Assembly: GCA_039924425.1 (NCBI GenBank)
Contig: JBDTAX010000079.1
Location: forward strand, 1 to 32,234
Direction of reading: 5' to 3'
Source of the DNA: GCA-003244245 sp039924425
GTDB lineage: Bacteria; Actinomycetota; Actinomycetes; Mycobacteriales; Pseudonocardiaceae
Length of the DNA: 32,234 bases
The position numbers and the translations under genes were made by a program. The notes beneath the pieces are model-generated. The model saw only the letters and a list, made by a program, of their open reading frames with translations. It was not told where the DNA came from and ran no database searches. The stretch's first letter is position 1. Every line of letters starts with the position of its first letter. Positions 1-7,350 of the stretch are shown here, piece by piece.

Positions 1-10
1 GCATCGCCAC

Positions 11-1048
11 TCACGGGCGTAGCCAGTGCGCGCGCCACTGCGGCGCGGTGAGCTGATGTGCGTCCAGGCCGGCGGCTCGGGCGGAGCGCTCGGCTGCGCG
101 CACGTCATCGGCGAACCGCCGGGCGACGCGGCGCAGGGCGGCCTCGGGGTCCGCGCCGGCCAGCTTCGCCGCGGCAGACAACGCGAACAACAACTGGCCC
201 CAAACACCGTCGACGCCGTCACCGTCAACCCCGGGGAGACCAGCCCCGAGCAGACCAGTGCCGGGCAGCAGATCCGCCGGGAACGCCGCCTTCGTCGCGC
301 GGGACACCAGCTTGGCCACCAGCGCCATGGCCGGCTGGGTCAGCGCCACCCCGTCGACGCTCGATTCGCGGCACTTCTCGGCGCGTTTGAGCTGCTCCCA
401 GCGGAGCTGCTGCTCGGCGGCGGTGCGCACCGGCTCGCGACCCCCGAAGACGTGCGGGTGCCTGGTGATCAGCTTCGTCACCAGGGCGGTGGCCACCGCG
501 TCGATGTCAAAACCCCCAAAACCCTCGCGACCCTCAGAACCCGCAGGCGTCTCTTGCGCGATCCGGGCGTGGAAGAGCACCTGCAGCAGCACATCGCCGA
601 GCTCCTCGCGCACCGCACCGGTGTCGTCGTTGTCTTCCAGGTCTTCGAGTGCCTGGTAAAGCTCGTAGGCCTCTTCGATGAGGTATGGCATCAGCGAGGA
701 GTGCGTCTGCTCGGCGTCCCAAGGGCAACCCCCTGGGGACCGCAACCGGTCCATCACCGCGACGGCGTCCAGCAACGCCCCACCCACCGGCTCCGGGGTG
801 CTCAGCACGGTGGCGCCGGCAGCCACCCAACGGGCCGCCGCACCGGTGCTCGGGTCGAGGGTGAGAAGCAACCCCCGCACGGCATCGCCGACCGGATCCG
901 CCCCGCACAGCCGCACCAGCTCACCGGGCACGTCGGTGTCGGCATGCAGGGCCGCCCCCTCCCGCAGCGGGCGAAGCGCCGCCACCGGAAGCACGGCACC
1001 GAGCCGGGGGGACAGCGCGACGACCACCGACTCGCCGAGCAGGCTCAC
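11..1048 (-). CDS. mazG: MazG nucleoside triphosphate pyrophosphohydrolase
   Basis: Hydrolyses (d)NTPs to the monophosphate and pyrophosphate; in actinobacteria it is a house-cleaning enzyme that removes damaged nucleotides. The protein is 345 aa. The MazG domain is recognisable around residues 105-190 by the two acidic metal-binding motifs: E125-E126-x-x-E129 in LIEEAYEL, and E148-E149-x-x-D152 in REELGDVL. The first ~95 residues are the less conserved N-terminal extension also seen in mycobacterial MazG. I chose the GTG at 1048: it forms a GTGA overlap with the stop of the upstream lipoprotein gene, and the family similarity begins there. An in-frame upstream extension to 1132 would lie inside that gene. 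No clear Shine-Dalgarno is visible, consistent with translational coupling. It is the last visible gene of the mfd operon. All key acidic residues are intact. Confidence 0.93.
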   Translation of the reverse strand: MSLLGESVVVALSPRLGAVLPVAALRPLREGAALHADTDVPGELVRLCGADPVGDAVRGLLLTLDPSTGAAARWVAAGATVLSTPEPVGGALLDAVAVMDRLRSPGGCPWDAEQTHSSLMPYLIEEAYELYQALEDLEDNDDTGAVREELGDVLLQVLFHARIAQETPAGSEGREGFGGFDIDAVATALVTKLITRHPHVFGGREPVRTAAEQQLRWEQLKRAEKCRESSVDGVALTQPAMALVAKLVSRATKAAFPADLLPGTGLLGAGLPGVDGDGVDGVWGQLLFALSAAAKLAGADPEAALRRVARRFADDVRAAERSARAAGLDAHQLTAPQWRAHWLRP

Positions 1049-1977
1049 CCGCGGGGGGTGGTGCGCAACGGCGCGATGAAACCGCCCGTCTCGTTCGCAT
1101 CGGACACGACCTGCAGGTTCACCGGATCCCACACGCCGTAGCGGGGGGACAGGCGCACTCCCAGCTCCTCACCCAGCCGAGCCAGCTGACGCAGACCGAC
1201 GGCTGCCAGCACCGTGGGGCCTACTTGGTCGGGGTCGAATGCCTGGAGGCTCCGGCCGGTCCGGTTCGTGACCACCATGACCACCCAGGGCTTGGTGTCC
1301 TCCAGCTGGAAGGCCACCACGGTACCCACCGAGACGCCGAACGCCGGGGTGATGGCGAAGACCGGGTCGTCTGCGGCGACGATCCGCTTGCCGAGCTCGG
1401 CGTCCTTCCCGGCGCGCACGTCAGCATCGATCGACTGTCGAGCCCGCGCACCTCCGGCTTGGGCGAGCTCGCTCACCCGCTGTTGCGCGGCGGTTCGGGT
1501 GTCGGCGGTGGTGTAGTCAACGGTGATCGCGCTGTTGCTCAGGACGCGGCGACCCAGCGCGATCAGGATCAGCGTGTCCCTGGCCTGCTGCCGGTAGGAC
1601 TTGGCGTCAAAGATCGTCCCCTTGGACGCGGCCTCGGCTCCCCCGGCTTCCTTGATCTCCCGGTTCACCTGGGCCTGGCTGACAGTGAGGCCGGCCCGCC
1701 GCGCGGCAATCTCGGCCAGCTGGTGCCTGATCCGCACGGTGAGAATCTTGCGTGACACCGGGCCGAGCTGGTGGTCCGCCGCCAACTCGGCCCGGTCCTG
1801 TGGTCCCTCCTTGGCCAGCACCGCCACCAGCTGGTCGTGCACCCGCTCCAGCGGGATCACGTGGGAGCCGACGAAAGCGGCGGCACCGAGCTGGCTGGAG
1901 CCAACACCGCACCCACCGATCAGCAGCCCCCCGGCAACAACTACGGCAACGACCCCGGCACGCGGGAACATTCGCAC
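1045..1977 (-). CDS. SurA-N-domain-like lipoprotein (putative extracytoplasmic foldase/chaperone)
   Basis: Predicted lipoprotein of 310 aa. A short charged start (RMFPR) is followed by a hydrophobic segment and the lipobox L-I-G-G-C with the acylated Cys at residue 23. The mature part resembles SurA N-terminal chaperone regions: a helical, Lys/Glu/Gln-rich middle with a substrate-binding-like segment and VSQAQVNREI. I see no convincing parvulin PPIase domain, so it may be chaperone only. The GTG at 1977 is preferred because a GGGGGGAT element that overlaps the mfd stop lies 8-9 bases upstream; an ATG at 1971 is the alternative. It sits between mfd and mazG, with the mfd stop overlapping its ribosome binding region, so it is co-transcribed. 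The family assignment is by resemblance and gene position, the exact function is inference. Confidence 0.75.
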   Translation of the reverse strand: MRMFPRAGVVAVVVAGGLLIGGCGVGSSQLGAAAFVGSHVIPLERVHDQLVAVLAKEGPQDRAELAADHQLGPVSRKILTVRIRHQLAEIAARRAGLTVSQAQVNREIKEAGGAEAASKGTIFDAKSYRQQARDTLILIALGRRVLSNSAITVDYTTADTRTAAQQRVSELAQAGGARARQSIDADVRAGKDAELGKRIVAADDPVFAITPAFGVSVGTVVAFQLEDTKPWVVMVVTNRTGRSLQAFDPDQVGPTVLAAVGLRQLARLGEELGVRLSPRYGVWDPVNLQVVSDANETGGFIAPLRTTPRG

Positions 1978-1982
1978 GAGCG

Positions 1983-4900
1983 CTATCCCCCCACGCCGCC
2001 GAGCACCCCGGTGACCAGTTTGGTGCACCAGTCGAGCAGTTCCCGGTCACGCAGCGGCGGAGCACCAATGCCGCCGGAACCTTCGGTGGGCCTGGCCACG
2101 GACAAGGTCTGGCCAGCCGCCCGGTACGCCGCCTGGGGATAGAGCCGGTTCAGGCGCACCACCTGGGAGTCCCGGAGCGTCACCGGCGCGAACCGCAGCT
2201 TGGCGCCCTGCAAGGTCACCTCCGCCACCCCGTGTGCCCGGCACACCTGGCGGAAGCGCGCGACCTCCAGCAGGGTCACCACAGCGGGCGGCAAGGCTCC
2301 ATACCGATCGCGCAACTCCTCGGTGATGGCGGTCAGCGTCTCGGCGTCCATCGCTTCGGCGATCTTACGATACGCCTCCAGCCGCAGCCGCTCACCGGGG
2401 ACGTACTCGTGCGGCAGGTGCGCGTCCACCGGCAGCTCGACCCGCACCGGCGCGGGCTCGGGCGCGGCGGCGCCCTCGGTGCCGGACGCCCGGCGGAACG
2501 CCTCGACGGCCTCGCCGACCAGCCGGATGTAGAGGTCGAAACCCACTCCGGCGATGTGCCCGGACTGCTCACCGCCCAAGATGTTGCCCGCGCCGCGGAT
2601 CTCCAGATCCTTCATCGCCACCGCCATGCCCGCGCCCAGCTCAGTGTGCTGCGCGATGGTGGCCAGCCGGTCGTGCGCCGTCTCGGTCAGCGGCGTCTCG
2701 GGAGGGTAGAGGAAGTAGGCGTAACCACGTTCCCGGCCGCGCCCGACCCGCCCGCGCAGCTGGTGCAGCTGGGCCAGCCCGAGCAGGTCACCGCGCTCCA
2801 CGATCAGTGTGTTGGCGTTGGAGATGTCCAGCCCGGTCTCGACGATCGTGGTGCACACCAGCACGTCGTGCTCGCGCTCCCAGAACCCGGCGACGGTGCG
2901 CTCGAGCTGGTCCTCGTTCATCTGCCCGTGCGCCACCGCCACCCGGGCCTCGGGCACCAGCTCGCGGATCGCCCGGGCGGCCTTGTCGATCGAGGACACC
3001 CGGTTGTGCACGTAGAAGACCTGCCCGTCGCGCAACAGCTCGCGGCGGATCGCCGCACCCACCTGCTTGCCGTCGTAGCCCCCGACGTAGGTCAGCACCG
3101 GGTGGCGCTCCTCGGGGGGAGTGAGGATCGTCGACATCTCACGGATGCCCGCGAGCGACATCTCCAGCGTCCGCGGGATCGGGGTGGCGGACATGGTGAG
3201 CACATCGACAGCGGTGCGCAAGGCCTTGATGTGCTCCTTGTGCTCAACGCCGAAGCGCTGCTCCTCATCGACAACCACCAGGCCGAGATCCTTCCAGCGC
3301 ACCCCGGTCTGCAGCAGCCGGTGAGTGCCGATCACGATGTCCACCGAGCCCTCGGCCAGCCCGCGCAACACCTCCGAGGCGTCGCCGGGGTGGGTGAATC
3401 GGGACAGCCCGCGCACGGTGACCGGGAACGAGTGCATCCGGTCCGAGAAGGTCTGCAGGTGCTGCTGGGCGAGCAGGGTGGTGGGCACCAGCACGGCCAC
3501 CTGCTTGCCGTCCTGCACGGCTTTGAAGGCGGCCCGCACGGCGATCTCGGTCCTGCCGTAACCGACGTCCCCGCAGACCACCCGGTCCATCGGGACCCCG
3601 CGGCGCATGTCCGCCTTGACCTCGTTGATCGCGGCGAGCTGGTCGGGCGTCTCGGTGTAGGCGAAGGCGTCCTCCAGCTCGGCCTGCCACGGGGTGTCCG
3701 GGCCGAACGGGTGCCCCGGGGAGGACTGCCGGGCCGCGTACAGCTGGACCAGCTCAGCGGCGATCTCCTTGACCGCCTTGCGGGCCCGGCCCTTGGTCTT
3801 GGCCCAGTCCGACCCGCCCAGCTTGTTCAGCGTCGGCAGCTCGCCCCCGACGTAGCGAGTGACCTGGTCGAGCTGGTCAGTGGGGATGTACAGCCGGTCT
3901 CCGGGGTGGCCCCGCTTGCTGGGGGCGTACTCCACCAGCAGGTACTCCCGGGTGGAGTCACCCACAGTGCGCTCCACCATCTCCAGGAACCGGCCGATGC
4001 CGTGCTGCTCGTGCACCACGTGATCGCCGCTGCGCAGCGCCAGCGGGTCCACCGCGTTGCGGCGGCGGACCGGCAGCTTCGACATGTCCCGGCTGCCGGT
4101 GCCACCCCGAGCGCCGGTGATGTCCGCCTCGGTGAGCACCACCAGCCCCAGCGCGGGGACCGCGAAGCCGTCCTCCAGGGTGGCGCGGACCACCGTGACC
4201 GTACCGGGCTCAGGTGGCTGCAGGAGGCCTTCGGTGGCGTGCACCACCGGCACCTCGGCCTCGCGCAACTGCGCGCAGGCGCGCTGCGCGGTGCCGGCGC
4301 CGGGCACCACCAACACCGCCGCGCCGCCACTGGTGGTGTGCGCCCGCAGGTCGGCGAAGGCCCGCGTCACGTCACCGTGATAAGGCTGCGCGGGGATGAT
4401 CCGGAGCTGGAGCGAGCCGTGGGCGTCGCTGCTCAGCGGGCTCAGCGTCCACCACGCCAACCCGCTGGCGCGGGCGTGCTCGGCGACCTCGCTCAGGCCG
4501 CGGTAGGCCGAGGCGGACAGGTCCAGCGTCGCGACGTCGACCGGGGCCGCGCCACCACCCGCGGCGACCATCCAGGACGCCTCCAGGAACTCCTGCCCGG
4601 TGCGGACCAGATCGGCGGCCCGGGTCCGGATCCGTTCCGGATCGGCGAGCACCACGTGCGTGCCCGCCGGCATCACGTCGGTGAGCAGCTGGAGCTCGCC
4701 GGCCGCCAGCACCGGGATGAGCGACTCCATGCCCTCCGCCGGGATCCCGGCCGCGACCTTCTCCAGCAGCTGCGCGACCGGCCCGGCCGGGGCCTGCGCG
4801 ACCAAGCGCGCCGCGGCGGCCCGCACTCCCTCAGTGAGCAGCAGCTCCCGGCACGGTGGTGCGGTCAGCTCCCGCGCCGGCGCGAGGGTGCGCTGGTCGG

Positions 4901-5597
4901 CGACGGCGAACGAGCGGATCTCCGAGACCTCCTCGCCCCAGAACTCCACCCGCAGCGGATGGGCGGCGGTGGGCGGGAAGACGTCAATGATGCCACCGCG
5001 GACCGCGAACTCGCCGCGCCGATCGACCATGTCGACCCGGGTGTAGGCCAGATCCGCCAGCCGAGCCAGCACGCCGTCGAAGTCGTGCACCTGCCCGACC
5101 CGCAGCCGCACCGGGGCGATCTCACCCAGACCAGCGAGTATCGGCTGGATCAGCGATCGAACGCCAGTGACCACCACCCGCGGCGCGGTGCTCGACTCAT
5201 CGGGGCTCGACTCATCGGGGCTCGACTCATCGGGATGGGCCAGCCGGCGCAGCACCGCCAGTCGCCGCCCCACGGTGTCAGCTCGGGGGGACAGCCGCTC
5301 GTGCGGCAGCGTCTCCCAGGAGGGCAGCTCCGCGACCAGGCCGGCACCCAGCACGTCAGCCAGCTCGGCGGCCAGCTCACCGGCTTCCCGGTCTGTGGCG
5401 GTGATGGCCAGCACCGGATGCCCCTCGCGGGCCAGCGCGGCCACCACCAGCGGACGGGTCGCGGGCGGCCCGTGCAACTCCAGCCCAGGGGAACCGGCCC
5501 GGCTGAGCAGCTCTCGCAGCGAGGGTTCCGGCAGGACCGCCTCGAGTAGACCGGACAGGTGAGCGGATGTGGTCGGTAGCGCGGTCGCTACAGGCAC
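1983..5597 (-). CDS. mfd: Mfd transcription-repair coupling factor
   Basis: A 1204-aa Mfd, normal family length. It displaces RNA polymerase stalled at DNA lesions and recruits UvrA. Visible in order: the UvrB-like N-terminal module; the RNAP-interacting domain (DPLALRSGDHVVHEQHGIG through YIPTDQLDQVTRYVG); the SF2 translocase with Walker A at residues 675-684, the DEEQ box at D777-Q780, motif III TMSATPIPRTLEM and motif VI QLHQLRGRVGRGRERGY; then the C-terminal TRCF domain. The GTG at 5597 has AAGG 9 bases upstream; the frame stays open to 5789, but that extension does not look like Mfd. Oddities: the Walker A lysine is arginine (R682, AGG, complement of 3552-3554) in GDVGYGRTE, and a 15-bp unit is tandemly triplicated at 5191-5235. 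Otherwise the protein looks complete and under selection. Confidence 0.96.
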   Translation of the reverse strand: MPVATALPTTSAHLSGLLEAVLPEPSLRELLSRAGSPGLELHGPPATRPLVVAALAREGHPVLAITATDREAGELAAELADVLGAGLVAELPSWETLPHERLSPRADTVGRRLAVLRRLAHPDESSPDESSPDESSTAPRVVVTGVRSLIQPILAGLGEIAPVRLRVGQVHDFDGVLARLADLAYTRVDMVDRRGEFAVRGGIIDVFPPTAAHPLRVEFWGEEVSEIRSFAVADQRTLAPARELTAPPCRELLLTEGVRAAAARLVAQAPAGPVAQLLEKVAAGIPAEGMESLIPVLAAGELQLLTDVMPAGTHVVLADPERIRTRAADLVRTGQEFLEASWMVAAGGGAAPVDVATLDLSASAYRGLSEVAEHARASGLAWWTLSPLSSDAHGSLQLRIIPAQPYHGDVTRAFADLRAHTTSGGAAVLVVPGAGTAQRACAQLREAEVPVVHATEGLLQPPEPGTVTVVRATLEDGFAVPALGLVVLTEADITGARGGTGSRDMSKLPVRRRNAVDPLALRSGDHVVHEQHGIGRFLEMVERTVGDSTREYLLVEYAPSKRGHPGDRLYIPTDQLDQVTRYVGGELPTLNKLGGSDWAKTKGRARKAVKEIAAELVQLYAARQSSPGHPFGPDTPWQAELEDAFAYTETPDQLAAINEVKADMRRGVPMDRVVCGDVGYGRTEIAVRAAFKAVQDGKQVAVLVPTTLLAQQHLQTFSDRMHSFPVTVRGLSRFTHPGDASEVLRGLAEGSVDIVIGTHRLLQTGVRWKDLGLVVVDEEQRFGVEHKEHIKALRTAVDVLTMSATPIPRTLEMSLAGIREMSTILTPPEERHPVLTYVGGYDGKQVGAAIRRELLRDGQVFYVHNRVSSIDKAARAIRELVPEARVAVAHGQMNEDQLERTVAGFWEREHDVLVCTTIVETGLDISNANTLIVERGDLLGLAQLHQLRGRVGRGRERGYAYFLYPPETPLTETAHDRLATIAQHTELGAGMAVAMKDLEIRGAGNILGGEQSGHIAGVGFDLYIRLVGEAVEAFRRASGTEGAAAPEPAPVRVELPVDAHLPHEYVPGERLRLEAYRKIAEAMDAETLTAITEELRDRYGALPPAVVTLLEVARFRQVCRAHGVAEVTLQGAKLRFAPVTLRDSQVVRLNRLYPQAAYRAAGQTLSVARPTEGSGGIGAPPLRDRELLDWCTKLVTGVLGGVGG
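5191..5235. repeat. 15-bp tandem repeat, three in-frame copies in mfd
   Basis: Three copies of CTCGACTCATCGGGG (5191-5205, 5206-5220, 5221-5235; the last base of copy three is A). They encode repeated acidic Asp-Glu-Ser-Ser-Pro units on the minus strand in the N-terminal module. The period is a multiple of three, so copy-number change keeps the frame. Confidence 0.95.
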
Positions 5598-5849
5598 CGT
5601 GGTGAACCTTTCGGGCGCAGACGTGGTCGACGCAGAGCAGACACGATACCGACCGGTCTCGTCCCTCGCCGCCCAGGGTCGGTAGCGGCGGGCGAGCGGG
5701 GTGGTAGTCCTTGACGAACATATTAGGTGCCACACTGGGCGATCTCGGTAATCAATGCGGACATTGCGTTGTACGCTGGAGGAAGCCAATCACTCATCGC
5801 GGTTTTTCCGACCTATTTTTCCCGACCTATTTTGGGGACTCGATCCGAC
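5598..5849. promoter_or_regulatory. Divergent intergenic region between mfd and the orphan regulator, with a 12-bp direct repeat
   Basis: About 250 bases serve as the start region of two divergent genes. The right half is clearly AT-richer than its surroundings. CCGACCTATTTT occurs twice in direct orientation, at 5808-5819 and 5822-5833, a 14-base period that ends 16 bases before the regulator's ATG. This could be a repeated protein-binding site or part of a 5' UTR. A GGGGA element at 5834-5838 is the likely ribosome binding site. I cannot assign -35/-10 boxes with confidence. Confidence 0.5.
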
Positions 5850-6524
5850 ATGACCAGCATCGTGCTCGGCGACGACCATGCGGCGTTCGCGGAATCATTG
5901 GTCCCGGTACTGGTCGGGCAAGGATTTCAGATACCGGAAATCGCCCGAAGTCTCACCGGGACGATCGAGGCGGTTCGCCAGCACCGGCCCGACATCTGCC
6001 TGCTGGGTCGGCGTTTCCCCGATGGCGACGGAATTGCCGCGATCAGTCACCTGATCGCGGTGAGCCCGGCTACCCGGATACTCATCCTCTCGGCGCAGCG
6101 CGACACCAACGCGATGCGCCAGGCTATCCGCTCGGGGGCCGCCGGCTACCTGCTCACGACGTGGGACGCCCACAAACTGGTCCACGCGCTGGAGCGAGTC
6201 ATCGAAGGTGCGCTCGTATCGGATGCGCCCCGGGCCAGCGGCGCTCGATCGGGCGCCCGATCCGAGGGCTCCGAAGCCCGCCGGCTCGCGGCGCACCTGA
6301 CGACCCGCGAGCGGGAATGCCTCGCCTTGCTCGTCGAGGGGCTCGACACCACGGCGATGACCCTGCGCCTGGGTGTCTCGACCACCACCGTGCGCAGTCA
6401 CGTGCAGGGCCTGCTGACCAAACTCGGAGTGCACTCCCGACTCGAGGCCGCCACCCTCGCGGTACGCCACAACCTCGTCGCGCCCGACCAGCCCAGCTCA
6501 GAAGGCTGCACAAGAACGGGGTAG
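5850..6524 (+). CDS. Atypical orphan NarL/FixJ-type response regulator
   Basis: A 224-aa two-domain protein: N-terminal receiver (residues ~3-120) and C-terminal LuxR-type HTH (~152-215, LTTRERECLALLVEG ... VSTTTVRSHVQGLLTKL). Receiver landmarks are partly decayed. The acidic pair D8-D9 is present and S81 sits at the Ser/Thr switch, but the phospho-acceptor position in LLGRRFPDGDG is G53 instead of Asp, and the conserved Lys of GYLLK is T103. Aspartate phosphorylation is therefore not expected, and no sensor kinase is adjacent. Known actinobacterial regulators with degenerate receivers work by ligand binding or constitutive dimerisation; that this one does is inference. The ATG at 5850 follows GGGGA by 11 bases and begins exactly at the receiver beta-1 strand, so the longer open frame from 5727 was rejected. 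The linker (residues ~128-150) is Ala/Gly/Arg/Ser rich. Confidence 0.85.
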   Translation: MTSIVLGDDHAAFAESLVPVLVGQGFQIPEIARSLTGTIEAVRQHRPDICLLGRRFPDGDGIAAISHLIAVSPATRILILSAQRDTNAMRQAIRSGAAGYLLTTWDAHKLVHALERVIEGALVSDAPRASGARSGARSEGSEARRLAAHLTTRERECLALLVEGLDTTAMTLRLGVSTTTVRSHVQGLLTKLGVHSRLEAATLAVRHNLVAPDQPSSEGCTRTG

Positions 6525-6739
6525 TCTGGGTCACCGCGGGGAGATCGCCGAGCAGTTCGGAAATGTCTGCGAACACGGTCTGAACCGAGCCGCCCAGCGA
6601 CAATCGCCGGTTCGCGTCATGCGAACCTCCTGTGTTGATGTACCACTCGGCAGGTGTCGCTGACCTCGACCGAGGGTCGTGGCGATGTGCTCAACGCTGA
6701 GGTCGTGGGCAGCCGGGCCATCCTGTGCGGGCGGTGTCC

Positions 6740-6948
6740 GACCAGGAGGTCGCGGGCTTCTGCTACCCCTACGGCACCTGGACGAGCTGGCCGTAGGGGC
6801 GGTACGCGCCGCCGGCTACCACTACGGGTGCGCGATCCGGCGCTCGCAGCTGACCGGTCCGCACGCCATGTCGCGCATCTGCATTGGGGACCGTGACGGG
6901 TCGCTGCGACTACTCACCAGGTGGTACCGGCACCACCTGGGTTGGTGA
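6740..6948 (+). pseudogene. C-terminal remnant of a polysaccharide deacetylase (frameshifted)
   Basis: In one frame 6740-6781 reads DQEVAGFCYPYGTW, which carries the F-x-Y-P-Y-G motif of NodB-type polysaccharide deacetylases. From about 6781 the similarity continues in another frame as DELAVGAVRAAGYHYGCAIR and on to DRDGSLRLLTRWYRHHLGW, ending at the TGA at 6946-6948. The spacing and order match the last ~70 residues of such enzymes. The N-terminal catalytic part (the TFDDG and H-x-x-x-H motifs) is not visible upstream. I read this as a frameshifted, truncated relic, perhaps of the polysaccharide locus now starting at 10511. The assignment is by motif recognition only. Confidence 0.5.
6917..6940. 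repeat. Perfect inverted repeat (9-bp arms, 6-bp spacer)
   Basis: CCAGGTGGT (6917-6925) and ACCACCTGG (6932-6940) are separated by ACCGGC. The repeat lies at the very end of the deacetylase remnant. RNA from either strand would form a strong hairpin, but no T-run follows, so terminator function is not supported. Confidence 0.6.
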
Positions 6949-7350
6949 CCCCCTGAGCATGCTTCTGGGGGTGTTCCGCGGAACCGTTTTGTCGGTGACC
7001 TCCGCCGCACCAATCCCGGAGACCGCGCCGCCCAGCACTTGTCCCGACGTGGCGTGTTCCCGGCTTCGGTGATCTCAAGTGGCTGCATAGTGCTCAGCTA
7101 GCCCCGGCCCTCCATGCCGACCGCATAGTGATCGTCCAGTGGTGGTGTAGTTCCAGGTCGAGCGACTGGCCTCCGGAGTGTTGGTGAGGATGCCGACGAT
7201 GCGGTGGTCACCCCAAGCCGCACGGCATCCGGGCCATCAGCAACCTCGCCCAGCACAGCTTGGGCGCCTGGGGTGTTCCGCGGAACCGTTTTTGTCGGTG
7301 CCTTCCGCTAGTATTCGTACATACGTTCGATACACGTGGAGGTGCTGGGG
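6949..7350 (+). promoter_or_regulatory. Gene-free stretch with a duplicated upstream module, promoter region of the 13E12-family gene
   Basis: I find no coding remnant I can name here. A ~39-bp module occurs twice in direct orientation, at 6967-7005 and 7270-7308, with only a few differences. It contains the palindrome GTTCCGCGGAAC (6973-6984, 7275-7286), then CCGTTTT(T)GTCGGTG and a CCGC end. The right copy directly precedes the SOS box and the HNH gene; the left copy has neither. The left copy may mark the upstream end of a lost second element of the same family. Confidence 0.6.
7315..7330 (+). promoter_or_regulatory. Actinobacterial SOS box (LexA site)
   Basis: TCGTAC-ATAC-GTTCGA matches the actinobacterial LexA consensus TCGAAC-N4-GTTCGA at 11 of 12 specified positions. 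It lies 20 bases before the ATG of the DUF222/HNH gene, close enough to block its promoter or early elongation. LexA-type sites upstream of 13E12-family genes are known from mycobacteria. Confidence 0.75.

Noticed and set aside
1752..5549. Very long plus-strand open frame opposite mfd
   Set aside because: It mirrors mfd, is rich in Arg/His/Gln/Gly as expected from the complement of GC-biased codons, and shows no domain. Mfd on the minus strand is unmistakable.
6525..7260. Insertion sequence or transposase remnant
   Set aside because: No transposase motif or terminal inverted repeats found; the recognisable content is the deacetylase tail and the 13E12-associated module.
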